Below, piece after piece: positions 30,089 through 39,113 of a stretch of DNA of 64,000 nt. Under the pieces are notes generated by a model, which did not search any database, was not told the origin of the DNA, and saw nothing but the letters and a program-made list of their open reading frames with translations. The stretch comes from Yanghanlia caeni (GTDB lineage Bacteria; Pseudomonadota; Gammaproteobacteria; Burkholderiales; Burkholderiaceae_B), in NCBI GenBank assembly GCA_030733815.1, contig JAUZQE010000005.1, positions 1 through 64,000 on the forward strand. Direction: 5' to 3'. Within the stretch, counting starts at the first letter, position 1; the number at the start of each line of letters is the position of its first letter. A program made the translations under genes and the position numbers.

Positions 30089-30137
30089 GGCCAGCGCTGC
30101 CGATCGGAGTACCGGCTTGGGCGCCTTTGCGAGCGCC

Positions 30138-33100
30138 TTATTTGAGCGCCCGCAGCAGTTCGCGCAGGGCGTCGATGCGCGCCTTGAGTGCGAGTCCTTC
30201 CTTGAATTCCAGGCGCAGCTTGTCCTGACCCGAAAGTCGCACGTCGCGGCGCTTCTGCACCAGTTCGATGATGCGCAGCGGGTCAACCTGCGGCTTGGCA
30301 GAAAACTGAATGACGGCATGGCTTTCCGATGCGTCGATCTTGATGACGCCCAGGGGTTCGGCCAGCAACCTGAGCCGATGCGTGGCCAGGAGGTTGCCCG
30401 CTGCATCGGGCAGGCGGCCGTAGCGATCGATCAGCTCTTCCTGGATCTCGATCAGCCGGTCTTCATCGTGGGCGTGTGACAGCTTCTTGTAAAAGCTCAG
30501 GCGTGCGTGAATGTCCGGGCAGTAGTCGGAAGGCAACAGCGCCGAGGCGTGCAGATTGACTTCGCATTGCGCGTCGAAGGGCGATTCCAGGTCGGGCTCT
30601 TCGCCCGCCTTGAGCGCCCGTACGGCCGCGGTGAGCATGTCGTTGTACATCGAGAAGCCCACTTCCTGAATGTTGCCCGACTGCGATTCACCCAGCACCT
30701 CGCCGGTACCTCGAATCTCCAGATCGTGCATGGCCAGGAAGAAGCCCGAGCCCAGTTCCTCCATGGCCTGAATGGCTTCCAGGCGCTTCTTGGCATTGGA
30801 CGTAATGGCGTCCTCAGGCGGGGTGAGCAGGTAGGCGTACGCCTGATGATGCGAGCGCCCGACGCGCCCGCGCAGCTGGTGCAACTGCGCCAGGCCAAGC
30901 CGGTCGGCGCGGTGAATGACGATGGTGTTTGCAGTGGGTACGTCGATGCCCGTTTCAATGATGGTGGTGCATAGCAGCACGTTGTAGCGCTGCTGGTAGA
31001 ACCCTTTCATCACCTCTTCGAGCTCGCGTTCGGGCATCTGGCCATGCGCCACGGCGATGCGCGCTTCGGGCACCAGTTCTTCGAGCATGGCGCGCCGGTT
31101 GTGTATGGTTTCGACCTCGTTATGCAGGAAATACGCCTGGCCGCCCCGCTTGAGTTCGCGCAGCAGGGCTTCGCGTATGGTGCTCTTGTCTTCGCGACGC
31201 ACGAATGTTTTGATCGCGAGCCGTTTCTGCGGCGCGGTGGCGATCACCGAAAAATCGCGGATGCCTTCCAGCGACATGCCCAGCGTGCGCGGAATGGGCG
31301 TGGCGGTAAGCGTCAGCACATCCACTTCGGCCCGCAGTTTCTTCAGGGCCTCTTTCTGGCGTACCCCGAAGCGGTGTTCTTCGTCGATGATGACTAGCCC
31401 CAATTCTTTGAAGCGCACATCGCGCGACAGAATCTTGTGCGTGCCGATCACGATATCGACGCTGCCGCGGGCAATGCCCTCCAGCGCCGCTGCGGTTTCC
31501 TTGGATGAGCGAAAGCGCGACAGTTCGGCAATGCGTACCGGCCAGTCGGCAAAGCGGTCGGCGAAGGTCTGCGCGTGCTGTTCGGCCAGCAGGGTGGTGG
31601 GGCACAGCAGGGCGACCTGCAGGCCGTTCGCCACGGCAAGGAACGCAGCACGCAGGGCGACCTCGGTCTTGCCGAAGCCCACGTCGCCGCACACCAGGCG
31701 GTCCATGGGGCGGCCCGAGGTCATGTCTTCGATCACCGCCTGAATTGCGGCGGCCTGGTCGGGCGTTTCCTCGAAGCCGAAGCCTTCGGCAAAGGCTTCG
31801 TAGTCGTTCAGCGGCAGCTTGAAGCGGTACCCCTCGCGGGCGGCGCGCTGGGCATACAGTGCCAGCAGCTCGGCGGCGGCGTCACGCACCTGCTTCGCGG
31901 CCTTGCGGCGCGCCTTGTCCCATTGCCCGGAACCCAGCTGGTGCAACGGTGCGTTCTCGGGGTCGGCGCCGCTGTAGCGCGAGATCTGATGCAGCTGCGC
32001 TACCGGAACGTACAGCGTGCTGCCGCCTGCGTACTCCAGATGCAGGAACTCCATGGCGCCTTCGCCCAGATCCATTTCCTTGAGCCCCACGTAGCGGCCA
32101 ATGCCGTGCTGGGCATGCACCACCGGGTCGCCCTCGCGCAGCTCGGACAGGTCGCGCACCATGGCTTCGACGTCGGTGCTGCTTTGCTGTGCACGGCGCC
32201 CGCGTCGCGGGCTGCGCGCCTGTGCGGGGTAAAGATCATTTTCGGTAAGCAGCAGCGTGCCGTCGGCCGCGATGCCGAAACCGGCGGCAAGCGGGGCCAC
32301 CAGCAAGGCAAACGGCGTGTCGCTTTCGAAGAAGGCGGCAAGCGACTCGATGCGGGTGTCGGCCTGAATGCCGAACTCACGCAGCATCTGGTCGAGCGTT
32401 TCGCGGCGCCCAGCAGAATCGGCGCACAGCGCAATGCGCCCCGAGTGCGTGTCGAGTTGACGGCGCAGCGCGGCCACCGGGTCGTCGGCACGCCGCGCAA
32501 TGGCCACGTCGGGCACCTGCAGGAATTCGGGTGCAGCCTGCCCGTTGCCCAACGCCAGGCGCGCAAACTGTTTGAGGCGTCCGAACCATTCCTCGTCCTC
32601 AAGAAAGAGGTCGGCGGGCGGCAGCACGGGTCGCTCGCGGTCGCTCTTGAGGAACTGGTAGCGGCCCCGGGTGTCCTGCGTGAAGCTGCGAATGGCGGCG
32701 GCCGGGTCACCCAGCGTGACGGTGATTGCGTTCTCGGGAAGGTAGTCGAACAGGGTCGCTGTCGCTTCGAAGAAGAGCGGCAGGTAGTATTCGACCCCGG
32801 CAAAGGCGATGCCGTTGCCGATATCCTTGTAGGGCAGGGCGCGCGAGGGGTCACCTTCGAAGACTTCCCGGAAGCGGGCCCTGAAGCGGTTGCGTGCGGC
32901 CTCGTCCATGGGGAATTCGCGCCCCGGCAGCAGCTCGATTTCCTTCACGGGGTACAGGCTGCGCTGCGTGTCGACGTCGAAGCTGCGTATGGATTCGATC
33001 TCGTCATCGAAGAGATCGATGCGGTAGGGCAGCACCGAACCCATGGGAAAGAGATCGATCAGTCCACCGCGAATGCTGAATTCGCCGGGGGCCGTGACCT

Positions 33101-33596
33101 GCGTGACGTGGCTGTAGTTCGCCAGCATGAGCTGCTGACGCAGCGCCGCTTCGTCGAGCGCGTCGCCCTGCCGAAACGAGAACGTGTACGCCGCGAGAAA
33201 TTCGGGGGGCGCCAGTCGGTACAGCGAGGTGGTGACCGGCGCCATCAGAATATCGACCCCGTCTTGCATGAGCGCATGCAGCGTGCGCAGGCGCTCCGAG
33301 ACCAGATCCTGGTGGGGCGAGAACCCGTCGTAGGGCAGGGTTTCCCAATCGGGCATCTGGCGTACGCGCAGTTCGGGCGCGAACAGCGGAATTTCGTCGG
33401 TCAGCCGCTGCGAGGTGAGCGGTTCGGCACACAGTACCACCACGGTACGGCCGGCTTCGCGCGCAAGCTGTGCAAGCAGAAAGGCATCGCCGGAGCCGGG
33501 CGGCAGGGGCTGGGCGTGACGTTGCCCGGGGCGTAAGGCGGAAAGGATCGGGGAAACGGAGGCTAGGGGGGGCACGGAGACGGAAACGAAGGCCAT
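30138..33596 (-). CDS. mfd: transcription-repair coupling factor Mfd
   Basis: 1152 residues, close to the usual 1150. The N-terminal UvrB-homology modules are followed by the RNA-polymerase-interaction domain (GDPVVHAQHGIGRYVGL near residue 500). The RecG-like translocase follows, with Walker A GDVGFGKTEVALRA, DEEH Walker B and RVGRSHHQAYAYLL. It displaces stalled RNA polymerase and recruits UvrA. The ATG at 33596 is preferred over longer in-frame starts because those would run into the ispD coding sequence. There is no ribosome site upstream, and a perfect TATAAT lies only 10 bp away, so the mRNA may be nearly leaderless. Confidence 0.96.
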   Translation of the reverse strand: MAFVSVSVPPLASVSPILSALRPGQRHAQPLPPGSGDAFLLAQLAREAGRTVVVLCAEPLTSQRLTDEIPLFAPELRVRQMPDWETLPYDGFSPHQDLVSERLRTLHALMQDGVDILMAPVTTSLYRLAPPEFLAAYTFSFRQGDALDEAALRQQLMLANYSHVTQVTAPGEFSIRGGLIDLFPMGSVLPYRIDLFDDEIESIRSFDVDTQRSLYPVKEIELLPGREFPMDEAARNRFRARFREVFEGDPSRALPYKDIGNGIAFAGVEYYLPLFFEATATLFDYLPENAITVTLGDPAAAIRSFTQDTRGRYQFLKSDRERPVLPPADLFLEDEEWFGRLKQFARLALGNGQAAPEFLQVPDVAIARRADDPVAALRRQLDTHSGRIALCADSAGRRETLDQMLREFGIQADTRIESLAAFFESDTPFALLVAPLAAGFGIAADGTLLLTENDLYPAQARSPRRGRRAQQSSTDVEAMVRDLSELREGDPVVHAQHGIGRYVGLKEMDLGEGAMEFLHLEYAGGSTLYVPVAQLHQISRYSGADPENAPLHQLGSGQWDKARRKAAKQVRDAAAELLALYAQRAAREGYRFKLPLNDYEAFAEGFGFEETPDQAAAIQAVIEDMTSGRPMDRLVCGDVGFGKTEVALRAAFLAVANGLQVALLCPTTLLAEQHAQTFADRFADWPVRIAELSRFRSSKETAAALEGIARGSVDIVIGTHKILSRDVRFKELGLVIIDEEHRFGVRQKEALKKLRAEVDVLTLTATPIPRTLGMSLEGIRDFSVIATAPQKRLAIKTFVRREDKSTIREALLRELKRGGQAYFLHNEVETIHNRRAMLEELVPEARIAVAHGQMPERELEEVMKGFYQQRYNVLLCTTIIETGIDVPTANTIVIHRADRLGLAQLHQLRGRVGRSHHQAYAYLLTPPEDAITSNAKKRLEAIQAMEELGSGFFLAMHDLEIRGTGEVLGESQSGNIQEVGFSMYNDMLTAAVRALKAGEEPDLESPFDAQCEVNLHASALLPSDYCPDIHARLSFYKKLSHAHDEDRLIEIQEELIDRYGRLPDAAGNLLATHRLRLLAEPLGVIKIDASESHAVIQFSAKPQVDPLRIIELVQKRRDVRLSGQDKLRLEFKEGLALKARIDALRELLRALK

Positions 33597-33605
33597 TGAG
33601 CGATC

Positions 33606-33613
33606 ATTATAAA
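33606..33613. promoter_or_regulatory. overlapping divergent -10 elements of mfd and ispD
   Basis: ATTATAAA contains TATAAT on the minus strand (33606-33611) and TATAAA on the plus strand (33608-33613). The two genes start 28 bp apart (33596 and 33625), so both promoters must lie here or inside the opposite gene. Starts would fall within about 5 nt of each ATG. Confidence 0.6.
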
Positions 33614-33624
33614 ATGCCCGGGCC

Positions 33625-34362
33625 ATGTCATTCAGCGAACCCCGAATCTTCGCGATCGTGCCGGCGGGCGGCGTAGGTGCCCGTGCCGGCACCGGTCAGC
33701 CCAAGCAGTATCGCCTCTTGTGTGGTCAGCCCATGCTGCGCCTGGCGGTGTGCGCACTGCTTGCCGATGCGCGCATCCGACAGGTGCGGGTGGCGGTCGC
33801 AGCCGACGACCCCCACGCCGAGGGCGCCTTGCGCGACCTGCCACGCACGACCTGCAGGCCATGTGGCGGGCCGACCCGCGCGCATACGGTACTGGGTGCG
33901 CTGCACGATGCGCTGAACGACTGCGATGGGGCCCTGTTGCCCACCGACTGGGTGCTGGTGCATGACGCCGCGCGCCCCGGGCTGCCGGCCGATGCGCTGG
34001 CGCGGCTGATCGATGCCTGCCTGCGGCACGATCTGGGTGGCCTTCTGGCCGAGCCCGTGGCCGATACGGTCAAGCGTGCAACCCCTCAGCAGCACGCGGG
34101 CGAGCCCGTGCGGGTGATGCAGTCGGTGAGCCGCGAGGCGTTATGGCTGGCGCAGACCCCGCAGATGTTCCGTGCGGGTGCATTGCTGGCTGCGCTCGAA
34201 GCTGCGTTGGCGGATGACTCCGCTGCGATTACCGACGAAGCGTCGGCGATGGAGCGCGCCGGTCACCAACCCCTCCTGGTGGCCGGGTCGTTGCTCAACC
34301 GGAAGGTGACGTGGCCGGAAGATTTCGACATCATGGAACGGCTTCTGGGCCCGCGTGCCTGA
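33625..34362 (+). CDS. ispD: 2-C-methyl-D-erythritol 4-phosphate cytidylyltransferase
   Basis: 245 residues. The CTP-binding signature [24 protein letters not shown] lies at the N-terminus, with [10 protein letters not shown] near residue 112 and QTPQMFRAG later. It makes CDP-methylerythritol in the non-mevalonate isoprenoid pathway. The second alanine of the usual VPAAG motif is glycine here, a mild variation. It is followed after 29 bp by ispF, the next-but-one enzyme in the pathway. No ribosome site precedes the ATG. Confidence 0.95.
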   Translation: MSFSEPRIFAIVPAGGVGARAGTGQPKQYRLLCGQPMLRLAVCALLADARIRQVRVAVAADDPHAEGALRDLPRTTCRPCGGPTRAHTVLGALHDALNDCDGALLPTDWVLVHDAARPGLPADALARLIDACLRHDLGGLLAEPVADTVKRATPQQHAGEPVRVMQSVSREALWLAQTPQMFRAGALLAALEAALADDSAAITDEASAMERAGHQPLLVAGSLLNRKVTWPEDFDIMERLLGPRA

Positions 34363-34391
34363 GGCTGCCCCACATCTACAGGAAAACAGAC

Positions 34392-34871
34392 ATGAATCTG
34401 CGAGTCGGCCAGGGTTTTGACGTGCACGCGCTGGTGGAAGGCCGCGACCTGATCATTGGCGGCGTGCACATTCCCCACACGCATGGCCTGCTGGGGCATT
34501 CCGATGCCGACGTGCTGCTGCACGCCGTGACCGACGCGGTGCTGGGTGCGGCCGGGCTGGGCGATATTGGCCGGCACTTTCCCGACACCGACCCGCGTTA
34601 TGCCGGCGCCGACAGCCGCGTGTTGCTGCGGGCCGCCATGCAGAAGGTGGTGCAGGCCGGCTGGCGCGTGGTGAACGTGGATGCCACGGTGCATGCCCAG
34701 GCACCCAAGATCGGGCCACACGCCCCGGCCATGGTGGCCAATATCGCTGCCGATCTCGGGGTGCAGGCCACGGCGGTGAACGTCAAGGCCAAGACCAACG
34801 AGGGCCTGGGCTACCTGGGCCGCAAGGAAGGCATTGCCGCGACCGTGGTGGTGCTGCTGGCAGCCGGCTAG
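34392..34871 (+). CDS. ispF: 2-C-methyl-D-erythritol 2,4-cyclodiphosphate synthase
   Basis: 159 residues from the ATG at 34392 ([14 protein letters not shown]). The metal ligands are in GFDVHA and [15 protein letters not shown], with HFPDTD and [11 protein letters not shown] completing the trimer active site. It cyclises CDP-ME 2-phosphate with loss of CMP. The open frame continues upstream, but those codons overlap the ispD end and are not IspF-like. Confidence 0.96.
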   Translation: MNLRVGQGFDVHALVEGRDLIIGGVHIPHTHGLLGHSDADVLLHAVTDAVLGAAGLGDIGRHFPDTDPRYAGADSRVLLRAAMQKVVQAGWRVVNVDATVHAQAPKIGPHAPAMVANIAADLGVQATAVNVKAKTNEGLGYLGRKEGIAATVVVLLAAG

Positions 34872-34893
34872 GGCCGTGTGCAGCGTGCTGTAG

Positions 34894-35442
34894 CTACAGC
34901 GTATCGCCGCCCACGCGGCGGTTGCACGGGCACGGTTCTTCGGTCTGCAGGGCATCCAGAATACGCAGAATCTCTTCGGGGTTGCGCCCCACGTTCACGT
35001 TGTTTACCGAGACGTGCTGGATCACGTTGTCGGGATCGACGATGAATGTCGCGCGGTGCGCCACACCTTCGCTGCGGTCGCGTACGCCCAGCTGATCGAT
35101 CAGTGAGCCGGTGAGATCGCTGAACTGGTAGTGCCCCAACTTGTCGAGCTCGGCCTGCTCGCGTCGCCAGGCAAGTTTCACATACTCGTTGTCGACGGAG
35201 CCACCCATGAGTATCGCGTCGCGTTGCGAGAACTCGGGCGCGAGATTGTTGAACCCCACGATCTCGGTGGGGCAGATGAAGGTGAAATCCTTCGGATAGA
35301 AGTAGATGACCTTCCATTTGCCCGGGAATGAGCTTTCGGTAATGTCTTCGAAGGCCGATACCCCGTTTTCTTCGTGCTCGTTGAACCCGGGCTTCACGCC
35401 CGTGACTTTGAACGGTTCCAGTTTGTCGCCTATCGTCTTCAT
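34894..35442 (-). CDS. ahpC: AhpC/Prx-family peroxiredoxin
   Basis: 182 residues from the ATG at 35442, preceded by AAGGAG. The peroxidatic cysteine is in FTFICPTE near residue 60, and a C-terminal CPCN pair near residue 174 provides resolving thiols, as in mycobacterial-type AhpC. It reduces peroxides; no dedicated ahpD or ahpF reductase is adjacent. It lies downstream of the RisS-like kinase on the same strand, but 71 bp away with its own ribosome site. Confidence 0.92.
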   Translation of the reverse strand: MKTIGDKLEPFKVTGVKPGFNEHEENGVSAFEDITESSFPGKWKVIYFYPKDFTFICPTEIVGFNNLAPEFSQRDAILMGGSVDNEYVKLAWRREQAELDKLGHYQFSDLTGSLIDQLGVRDRSEGVAHRATFIVDPDNVIQHVSVNNVNVGRNPEEILRILDALQTEEPCPCNRRVGGDTL

Positions 35443-35513
35443 CGGTGCTCCTTGAGATGATGCCCGGCGCGTATGCGGCATCGTTTCAGGAATTCTATGT
35501 GAAACGCACCGGA

Positions 35514-36911
35514 TCAGGTGTTGGTATCAACCTGGTAACCGCGCGGGCGGTATTTGGGTATTTCGATGCGGGCAATCAGCCCGCCCGGGGGCTGCGAAAT
35601 CAGCTCGAGCTGGCCGCCCACCTGCCCGAGCAGGCGTTCCACGATGGCCAGCCCCAGGCCCGCACCGCTGACCCCCGTGCGGGCCGATTCTCCGCGCGAA
35701 AAGGGGCGCAGCAGGCGCTGGATGTCGTTGCTGGCAATGCCGCGGCCGTGGTCGCGCACCTCGATCGAAACGATATTGCCCCGCTGCACGGCCGACAGTT
35801 CGATGTGGGCGCGGTCATCGTCGGGGTTGCGGCCGTAGCGTCGTGCGTTCTCGATGAGATTGCCCACGATGCGCTTGAGGTCGTGGGCGTTGATGCGCGC
35901 GAAGAGATTGGGTTCGATGGAGGCCGTGAGCTGGCCGCCCAGCGACTCGGTGTGACTGCGTTCGCGCTCGTACAGTTCGCGCAGCGCCGAGGAAACGTCG
36001 ATTCCTTGCTCTGGAATCTGGCCGGCAGGGCGTGCGTACTCCATGAGCTGGTCGATGGAGTGATCGATTTGCGCGAGGTCTTCGTCGATGGCCGCGCGGG
36101 TTTCGTCGCTGACGTTGCTCATTTCGATTTCGAGCCGCATGCGTGCCAGCGGCGTGCGCAGGTCGTGCGAGATGCCGGCCAGCATGATTTCGCGATCGGC
36201 CTCGGCCTGCCGGATATCGCGCGCCATTCGGTTGAAGGCTATGTTCATGTCGCGGATCTCGGCCGGGCCTTTTTCGGGCAGGGGCGAGGGCGTTTCACCG
36301 CGCGCCAGCTGTTGGGCCACCTTCGCCAGCTGCGCCAGAGGCCGGTTCACGAAGCGCACGCTGACTGCGGCGCCGATCAGCGCGAGCAGCAGTGCGGTGG
36401 CGCCCCACCCCAGCCATTCGATGCCGGCCGTGAGTGCGAGTTGTTCGCGCTCGAAGACGAGCCAGTACTGGTCTTCGTTCAGTTCGAAGCTGACCCACAC
36501 GCCCGGGGTCTGGTTCACGCTCCACATGACCTGGGTCTGCGCACCGAGCTTGTCTTTGATTTCGGCGGCGACGTGATTCCAGTAGTTGGAATTCGGCAGT
36601 TCTTCCAGGACGTCGGATTCTTCGCGTGGCTGGACGCGCAGGCTTTCCTTGGTGGCCAGATCGAGCAGCAGGGCCGGCCGGACGCTGGTGGGCGCGTACA
36701 CGAGCGCCGACCGGGTGATGCTGACTGCGGTGGTGACCCGTTGGGCCATCTGCATGGCGCGCGGGCCTTCTTCCATGCTGAAGAACACCTGCAGCCACGC
36801 GCCCAGGCTCACCATCATGAGGGTGGCAAGCAGCAGGAACGAACGGCTGAACAGGCCGAGCCGGAAACGCGGGGCAGAAACCGGGCCCCGCTGCTTGGTG
36901 GAAGAAGACAT
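35514..36911 (-). CDS. risS: EnvZ-like sensor histidine kinase (RisS type)
   Basis: 465 residues. Membrane helices lie at about 24-46 and 165-187, flanking a periplasmic sensor loop. A HAMP segment follows (188-240), then phosphoacceptor His249 in GISHDLRTPLARMRLE, the N box IVGNLIENARRYG, and the G boxes DHGRGI and GAGLGLAIVERLLGQ. It pairs with the OmpR-type regulator encoded just upstream, 37 bp away. In Bordetella the homologue RisS is known to be frameshifted in B. pertussis; here it is intact. The signal is unknown. Confidence 0.9.
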   Translation of the reverse strand: MSSSTKQRGPVSAPRFRLGLFSRSFLLLATLMMVSLGAWLQVFFSMEEGPRAMQMAQRVTTAVSITRSALVYAPTSVRPALLLDLATKESLRVQPREESDVLEELPNSNYWNHVAAEIKDKLGAQTQVMWSVNQTPGVWVSFELNEDQYWLVFEREQLALTAGIEWLGWGATALLLALIGAAVSVRFVNRPLAQLAKVAQQLARGETPSPLPEKGPAEIRDMNIAFNRMARDIRQAEADREIMLAGISHDLRTPLARMRLEIEMSNVSDETRAAIDEDLAQIDHSIDQLMEYARPAGQIPEQGIDVSSALRELYERERSHTESLGGQLTASIEPNLFARINAHDLKRIVGNLIENARRYGRNPDDDRAHIELSAVQRGNIVSIEVRDHGRGIASNDIQRLLRPFSRGESARTGVSGAGLGLAIVERLLGQVGGQLELISQPPGGLIARIEIPKYRPRGYQVDTNT

Positions 36912-36948
36912 GGCCGTATGAAATTAGCGGACCATGTACCCGTACAAA

Positions 36949-37683
36949 CTACTGACCGCCGTCGGGCACGAACACATACCCCAGCCCCCATACCGTTTGA
37001 ATGAACACCGGCTTGGAGGGATTGGGCTCGATAAGCTTGCGCAGACGCGAAATCTGGACATCGAGGCTGCGGTCGAAGGCTTCGTACTCGCGGCCCCGTG
37101 CAAGTTCCATGAGCTTGTCGCGCGACAGCGGGATCTTGGGGTGGCGGGCGAACACTTTCAGAACGGAGAACTCGCCCGTGGTGATGGGGACGGGTTCGTT
37201 GTTCTTGGTGAGCGTACGGGTGGAAAGGTTCAGTACGTAAGGACCGAACTCGATGGATTCGTTTTCCTGGCTGGGGGCGCCGGGATGTTCTTCGGTACCT
37301 CTGCGGCGCAGGATGGCGTTGACACGGGCGAGCAGTTCGCGCGGATTGAAGGGCTTGGACAGGTAGTCGTCGGCCCCCATTTCCAGACCCACGATGCGGT
37401 CGATTTCTTCGGCCTTGGCCGTGAGTATGATGATGGGCGTGTTGTCGTGCCCGCCACGCAGGCGCCTGCAGATCGACAGACCGTCTTCGCCCGGCAGCAT
37501 CAGGTCAAGCACCAGCAGGTCGAAGTGTTCACGCTGCCAGAGCTTGCCCATTTCCTTCGCGTCTTCTGCCACGAAGACATTGAACCCCTGCTCGGACAAA
37601 TACCGGCGCAGGAGATCACGCAAGCGGGGATCGTCGTCGACGATCAGGATTTTGCGGGAAAGGGAGGGGTTCTGTGTGTTCAT
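36949..37683 (-). CDS. risA: OmpR-family response regulator (RisA type)
   Basis: 244 residues. The receiver domain has acidic pocket DDD at 16-18, phosphoacceptor Asp60 in LVLDLMLPGEDG and Lys110 in SKPFNPREL. The C-terminal winged helix (residues 140-240) ends in IQTVWGLGYVFVPDGGQ, characteristic of OmpR. It is transcribed before the kinase gene. A 179-bp divergent region separates it from tsaB-rimI. Confidence 0.93.
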   Translation of the reverse strand: MNTQNPSLSRKILIVDDDPRLRDLLRRYLSEQGFNVFVAEDAKEMGKLWQREHFDLLVLDLMLPGEDGLSICRRLRGGHDNTPIIILTAKAEEIDRIVGLEMGADDYLSKPFNPRELLARVNAILRRRGTEEHPGAPSQENESIEFGPYVLNLSTRTLTKNNEPVPITTGEFSVLKVFARHPKIPLSRDKLMELARGREYEAFDRSLDVQISRLRKLIEPNPSKPVFIQTVWGLGYVFVPDGGQ

Positions 37684-37862
37684 GGACGAAAATGTAACAG
37701 GGTCGGAAGACGCCGTGAAGTCGCCGTAGCAACATATTACATATTATGCATTCGGTAGAAAACGGCCAGATGTACGTAGCCCGATGGCCCATCCGCGGGG
37801 GGCCGTACGGCCTATCGGGACATCGCCGGATGGCCCGGAAAGATTCACGTAAAATCAGCGCC

Positions 37863-39110
37863 ATGACCCTCCACCTTCTTGCCCTGGAAACGTCCGGCAG
37901 CGTCTGCGGCGTTGCCTTGATCTCGCGCCACGCCGACGGCCGCCTGACCGTCTCGCGGCTCGAGCACGATGCGGTCGGCGAGCACGCCGAACGCCTGCTG
38001 CCCATGGCCGATCAGCTGCTGAGCGAGCGAGGGCTCGGCCGGCGCGCGCTGTCGGCGGTTGCGTTCGGGCAGGGCCCGGGCGGCTTCACCGGCCTGCGCG
38101 TGGCCTGCGGCGTCGCGCAGGGCATTGCCTTTGCGCTGCAGATCCCCGTCGTGCCGGTGGTCAGCCTCATGGCCGTGGCGCAGCGCGATCGCGATATCGC
38201 GCCTCAGGAAGAGGCCGGTTCGATCAGGGTCGTGGCGCACGATGCGCGCATGAACGAGCTTTATCTGGCGGCGTACGCCCCGCAGGGTGAAGGCTGGTCC
38301 ACGGTGCAGGCTCCCATACTGCTTGCCGCCGCCGATCTGCCGGCCTGGTTGCAGCAGGCGGGCGGGCCCATGCGCGAAGTTCATGGTGCATACGCGCTGC
38401 GCCTGGTCGGTGACGGCGTGCACCTGTGCCCCGGCTGGCAGAGCCTGGAAGCCCCGGCGGGCCTGGAACTGGCCATCGGCCCGTCGTTGCGCCCCGACGC
38501 CGGCACGGTCGGACGCCTGGCCATGCCCCTGTACGAGGCGGGTCAGCACGTGCCGCCCGAACAGGCTGCTCCGCTGTACGTGCGCGACAAGGTGGCATTC
38601 ACCACACGCGAACGCGAAGAAGGCATGGGTGGCAATCCGAAGGCGCCCGGTCTGGGCGTGGCCTTGCGCCCCATGGGGCAGGCCGACGTGCCCGCCGTTG
38701 CCGACATCGAGGCGTCGGTACAGTCGTTTCCCTGGACGGCGGGCAATTTTTCAGATGGCTTGCGTGCCGGGTATGGCGGCTGGGTGGCGCAGCAGCACGG
38801 GCGCATCGTGGGTTTCAGCATGACACTCTTCGCGCCCGACCTTGCGCACCTTCTGGTGATCGCCGTAGCGCCCGACGCCCAGCGGGGGGGCATTGGCACG
38901 GCGCTCATCCGGCACTGCGAAAAGGAAGCGCGTGCCCGCAACCTGCCGGCCGTGCTGCTGGAAGTTCGGCCCTCGAACAAGAACGCCATTGCTTTCTACC
39001 ATCGCCACGGTTTCGAGCAGATTGCCGTGCGCAAAGACTACTACCCTGCTGCGGGGGGCAAGCGGGAAGATGCCTGGGTCATGCGCAAGATGCTGCGTGC
39101 CGGGGCCTGA
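37863..39110 (+). CDS. tsaB-rimI: TsaB-RimI fusion protein
   Basis: 415 residues. Residues 1-245 are TsaB (LLALETSGSVCGVALI, FGQGPGGFTGLRVACGVAQG), the partner of TsaD in tRNA t6A37 synthesis. Residues 265-415 are a GNAT acetyltransferase of the RimI type, with the acetyl-CoA loop QRGGIGTAL at 340-348 and EVRPSNKNAIAFYHRHGF. RimI acetylates the N-terminal alanine of ribosomal protein bS18. The linker (about 246-264) is Glu/Gly-rich. These are separate neighbouring genes in many bacteria; fusions are known in related lineages. The ATG at 37863 opens directly on the TsaB fold. It ends 3 bp before the next gene. Confidence 0.93.
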   Translation: MTLHLLALETSGSVCGVALISRHADGRLTVSRLEHDAVGEHAERLLPMADQLLSERGLGRRALSAVAFGQGPGGFTGLRVACGVAQGIAFALQIPVVPVVSLMAVAQRDRDIAPQEEAGSIRVVAHDARMNELYLAAYAPQGEGWSTVQAPILLAAADLPAWLQQAGGPMREVHGAYALRLVGDGVHLCPGWQSLEAPAGLELAIGPSLRPDAGTVGRLAMPLYEAGQHVPPEQAAPLYVRDKVAFTTREREEGMGGNPKAPGLGVALRPMGQADVPAVADIEASVQSFPWTAGNFSDGLRAGYGGWVAQQHGRIVGFSMTLFAPDLAHLLVIAVAPDAQRGGIGTALIRHCEKEARARNLPAVLLEVRPSNKNAIAFYHRHGFEQIAVRKDYYPAAGGKREDAWVMRKMLRAGA

Positions 39111-39113
39111 GGC

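Noticed and set aside
31575..33536. 653-codon plus-strand frame over mfd
   Set aside because: Shadow frame; mfd motifs are intact on the other strand.
37746..37862. In-frame N-terminal extension of TsaB-RimI
   Set aside because: The added residues do not resemble TsaB, and the ATG at 37863 opens directly on the ALETSG motif.
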